Assembly (NCBI GenBank): GCA_001600355.1
Contig: BCJU01000003.1
Coordinates: forward strand, 2,174,519-2,238,518
Direction: 5' to 3'
Source of the DNA: Meira nashicola
Lineage: Eukaryota; Basidiomycota; Exobasidiomycetes; Exobasidiales; Brachybasidiaceae
DNA length: 64,000 nucleotides
Made by a program: the position numbers and the translations under genes. Below, piece by piece: positions 63,401 to 64,000 of the stretch. How positions within the stretch are numbered: position 1 is the first letter of the stretch; each line of letters begins with the position of its first letter. Below the pieces are notes generated by a model, which was not told where the DNA came from, ran no database searches, and was given only the letters and a program-made list of their open reading frames with translations.

Positions 63401-64000
63401 TAGCAAGAGAGCGTGACCTGCAGCGGCAAGCTGACACTGCAATTGTCATTATCGAAATCTTACTCAATCTTTCTGTCATACCAGAAAATCATGTCTTTCT
63501 CAACAGTGAACCAAGATTTTACACATTATTGATGAATATCATCGCAGCAATTGATCATGAAGAGATTGCTCGGCGCCGAGAAGACGAAAAGAGAAGTCCA
63601 GAAACCAGCGGCATATTTGAGATCGGTAATGATGAAACACCAAAACATTCGACTGTCTTTACAGCTTCGGAAGCTTTGCGGATTCGCAAGGATATACTGA
63701 GCATCGTCGGTTCTCTAGCTGGTGAAACTAGCATTTTGACAAATTTGGATTCAATTACACTTTCAAATCTATTTGACTTCTTGGCAAGTTTTGTATACGA
63801 CGCAAGTGAGATCGAACAATTGCATGGATTGGTATACAGAGAAATGCCAATCCATCCACCGACCCGACCTACCCCGCAAAATCCAAATCCACCACTACCA
63901 CCAACGGCCATGCAACCCTTTACACGAAAAGTACCACAACACGCAGACCTTGCACTCGAAGCATTCTCTAGTCTAGGTCAGCCAGATGTGAATCGTAAAG
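60430..64000 (+). CDS. SWI1: Swi1/ARID-type SWI/SNF subunit, incomplete at right edge
   Basis: The frame opens at the ATG at 60430 and is still open at the last base, giving at least 1190 residues. The first 230 are rich in Gln, Asn and Met, with a long polyglutamine stretch near residues 45-70. An ARID domain at about 263-392 shows AVRSFMASKGTPLPP, IDMQTLFQTVVQYGG, NGWVILASHLGL and ARLAQFYKERFSSFEEY-like sequence, with a Q/N-rich spacer. A second conserved block from about 759 (KYKIEYLPIRRDVSSFGGWD) leads into helical, ARM-like repeats, including VIIEILLNLSVIPENHVFL. This order fits Swi1/BAF250 proteins, the DNA-binding subunit that brings SWI/SNF to chromatin. The tail lies outside the window. 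No introns visible. Confidence 0.85.
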   Translation, partial: MNAFGQSAGGVMGGGGQQGQQQQQGPNQSQTQQLLAQMQMMAAAQQQQQQQQQQNQQQQQQQPQQQPNGNTNGMMSNAQIPSQQLQQLQQNPMQMLQVIAGQISNLQRQWQTVQAQPESQQKMEAAQQLAAQMKKMKAFHSQTVQILQRQQQQGQGQQNQNQTQASQQQSQQSQQGMTPAAAPTPGPGPQSAPTPQTGGNTGGSGAAPGEAASPAHNAQLAALQAFAQQQRMQAMHQQPSQQSSGQAQQNTPQQAAQQTPQLKADLLNAVRSFMASKGTPLPPNMATSFSAPGRGVAPGSTNGETKTIDMQTLFQTVVQYGGSGRIEARPNGWVILASHLGLAVAPIPPNHQPGQGEVDGNGLPTPSFVAPRLAQFYKERFSSFEEYWMAKMKGQNGQQGQQQKQSAPGVVSNEISNAGVGANGASTGQINGSGMPDNQMANVTSQMAQESAKKAQDLQAQLPQQLQQLQELVKSGKINQQQASQRLLYVQNAARMAVQLAQAQAQAVASSGQNGDQQQMKPAVSQAQSQPSASSAQTSAPAVASTPLQQSTTNDSKKPPKRSRKSSTKLTSGSEAKSEQVASTSEPSMNGVNISAPSINIPPNTAQIQAANVQAQQAARMLHQGITNPAQQIGAFTAIRSAQVQQLQGNVSSTEIASVSQALAQVYARVLTQAQNAGQPLQVAAPMAFAAAQQESSKFPQIKSQATQDSKDLQSTSNTSDAGLAGPSSSRPTSSAGPVTIPSVGSTSAAPAEPVKPSKYKIEYLPIRRDVSSFGGWDLDSIEAQIGPILAGRGRFPRSVRELGTVDIENLIMSLRSRVEIEVTYALNALFILTAAVQAPGFNLLLSLCEDLSDELLDILEEAAFGRLRHSEDDHIMEENIHEPDAGYIEPIAMPKRPLTHGEWIIGVLEDEDKNKVHIQRKRKISKEQSISTNGVQDSLNEMALMSNDTEGNIDEVPDNGIDAGTEVERDSDGEDEDVYEDIPTTYYYKIARERDLQRQADTAIVIIEILLNLSVIPENHVFLNSEPRFYTLLMNIIAAIDHEEIARRREDEKRSPETSGIFEIGNDETPKHSTVFTASEALRIRKDILSIVGSLAGETSILTNLDSITLSNLFDFLASFVYDASEIEQLHGLVYREMPIHPPTRPTPQNPNPPLPPTAMQPFTRKVPQHADLALEAFSSLGQPDVNRK

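Overview
The window is nuclear DNA of a fungus, most likely a basidiomycete. It carries eEF2, alpha-tubulin, RPS3, dynactin, SWI/SNF, MICOS and m-AAA protease genes, a fused BIO1-BIO3 biotin gene and an intron-bearing nuclear tRNA. Genes are dense and mostly single-exon. I reconstructed six spliceosomal introns in five genes, each 67 to 83 bp with GT..AG ends. The intron-poor, AT-leaning, compact layout would fit a Ustilaginomycotina/Exobasidiomycetes-type genome, but that placement is inference. I see no transposon, rRNA, CRISPR or viral sequence. Layout, left to right. 0-10 kb: importin-9/Kap114 (with a short last exon), dynamitin, a TMS1/Serinc membrane protein, a glyoxalase-I-like protein with an altered metal site, and a two-domain GFA/CENP-V-type zinc protein. 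10-17.5 kb: a small unknown gene, an RRM-like (R3HCC1-type) protein and a PH-domain protein, separated by long gene-free stretches. 17.7-31.7 kb: adenosine kinase, eEF2, the bifunctional biotin enzyme, a single ORF joining a secreted S1/P1 nuclease to an auxin-efflux-carrier-type transporter, the Cdc48 adaptor Shp1/p47, and RPS3. 33.7-44.3 kb: Stm1/SERBP1-like protein, amino-acid permease, the exosome nuclease Dis3/Rrp44, Rai1/DXO, the mitochondrial phosphate carrier and a tRNA-Val(AAC) with a 28-nt intron. 44.4-64 kb: a DMAC1/DUF4536 protein, MICOS subunit Mic10 with an unusual repeat tail, a CLYBL/CitE-like enzyme, alpha-tubulin, SWI/SNF subunit Snf12/BAF60, Asa1, glycine-cleavage T-protein, Mgs1/WRNIP1, an m-AAA protease, and the start of a Swi1/ARID-type SWI/SNF subunit running off the right edge. 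Most genes are housekeeping and independently regulated. Thematic neighbours are the RNA-decay pair Dis3 and Rai1 (40 bp apart, tail to tail), a group of mitochondrial genes at 42.7-47.3 kb and 53.5-59.5 kb, and two SWI/SNF subunits about 10 kb apart. The most unusual item is the nuclease-transporter fusion at 25.6-28.8 kb. It keeps all visible P1-type zinc ligands, places the nuclease outside the membrane and the carrier within it, and is preceded by a short upstream ORF whose stop codon overlaps the main start. Also notable are the Mic10 protein with three exact 11-residue amphipathic repeats, and the glyoxalase-like protein in which the two glutamate metal ligands read as glutamine.
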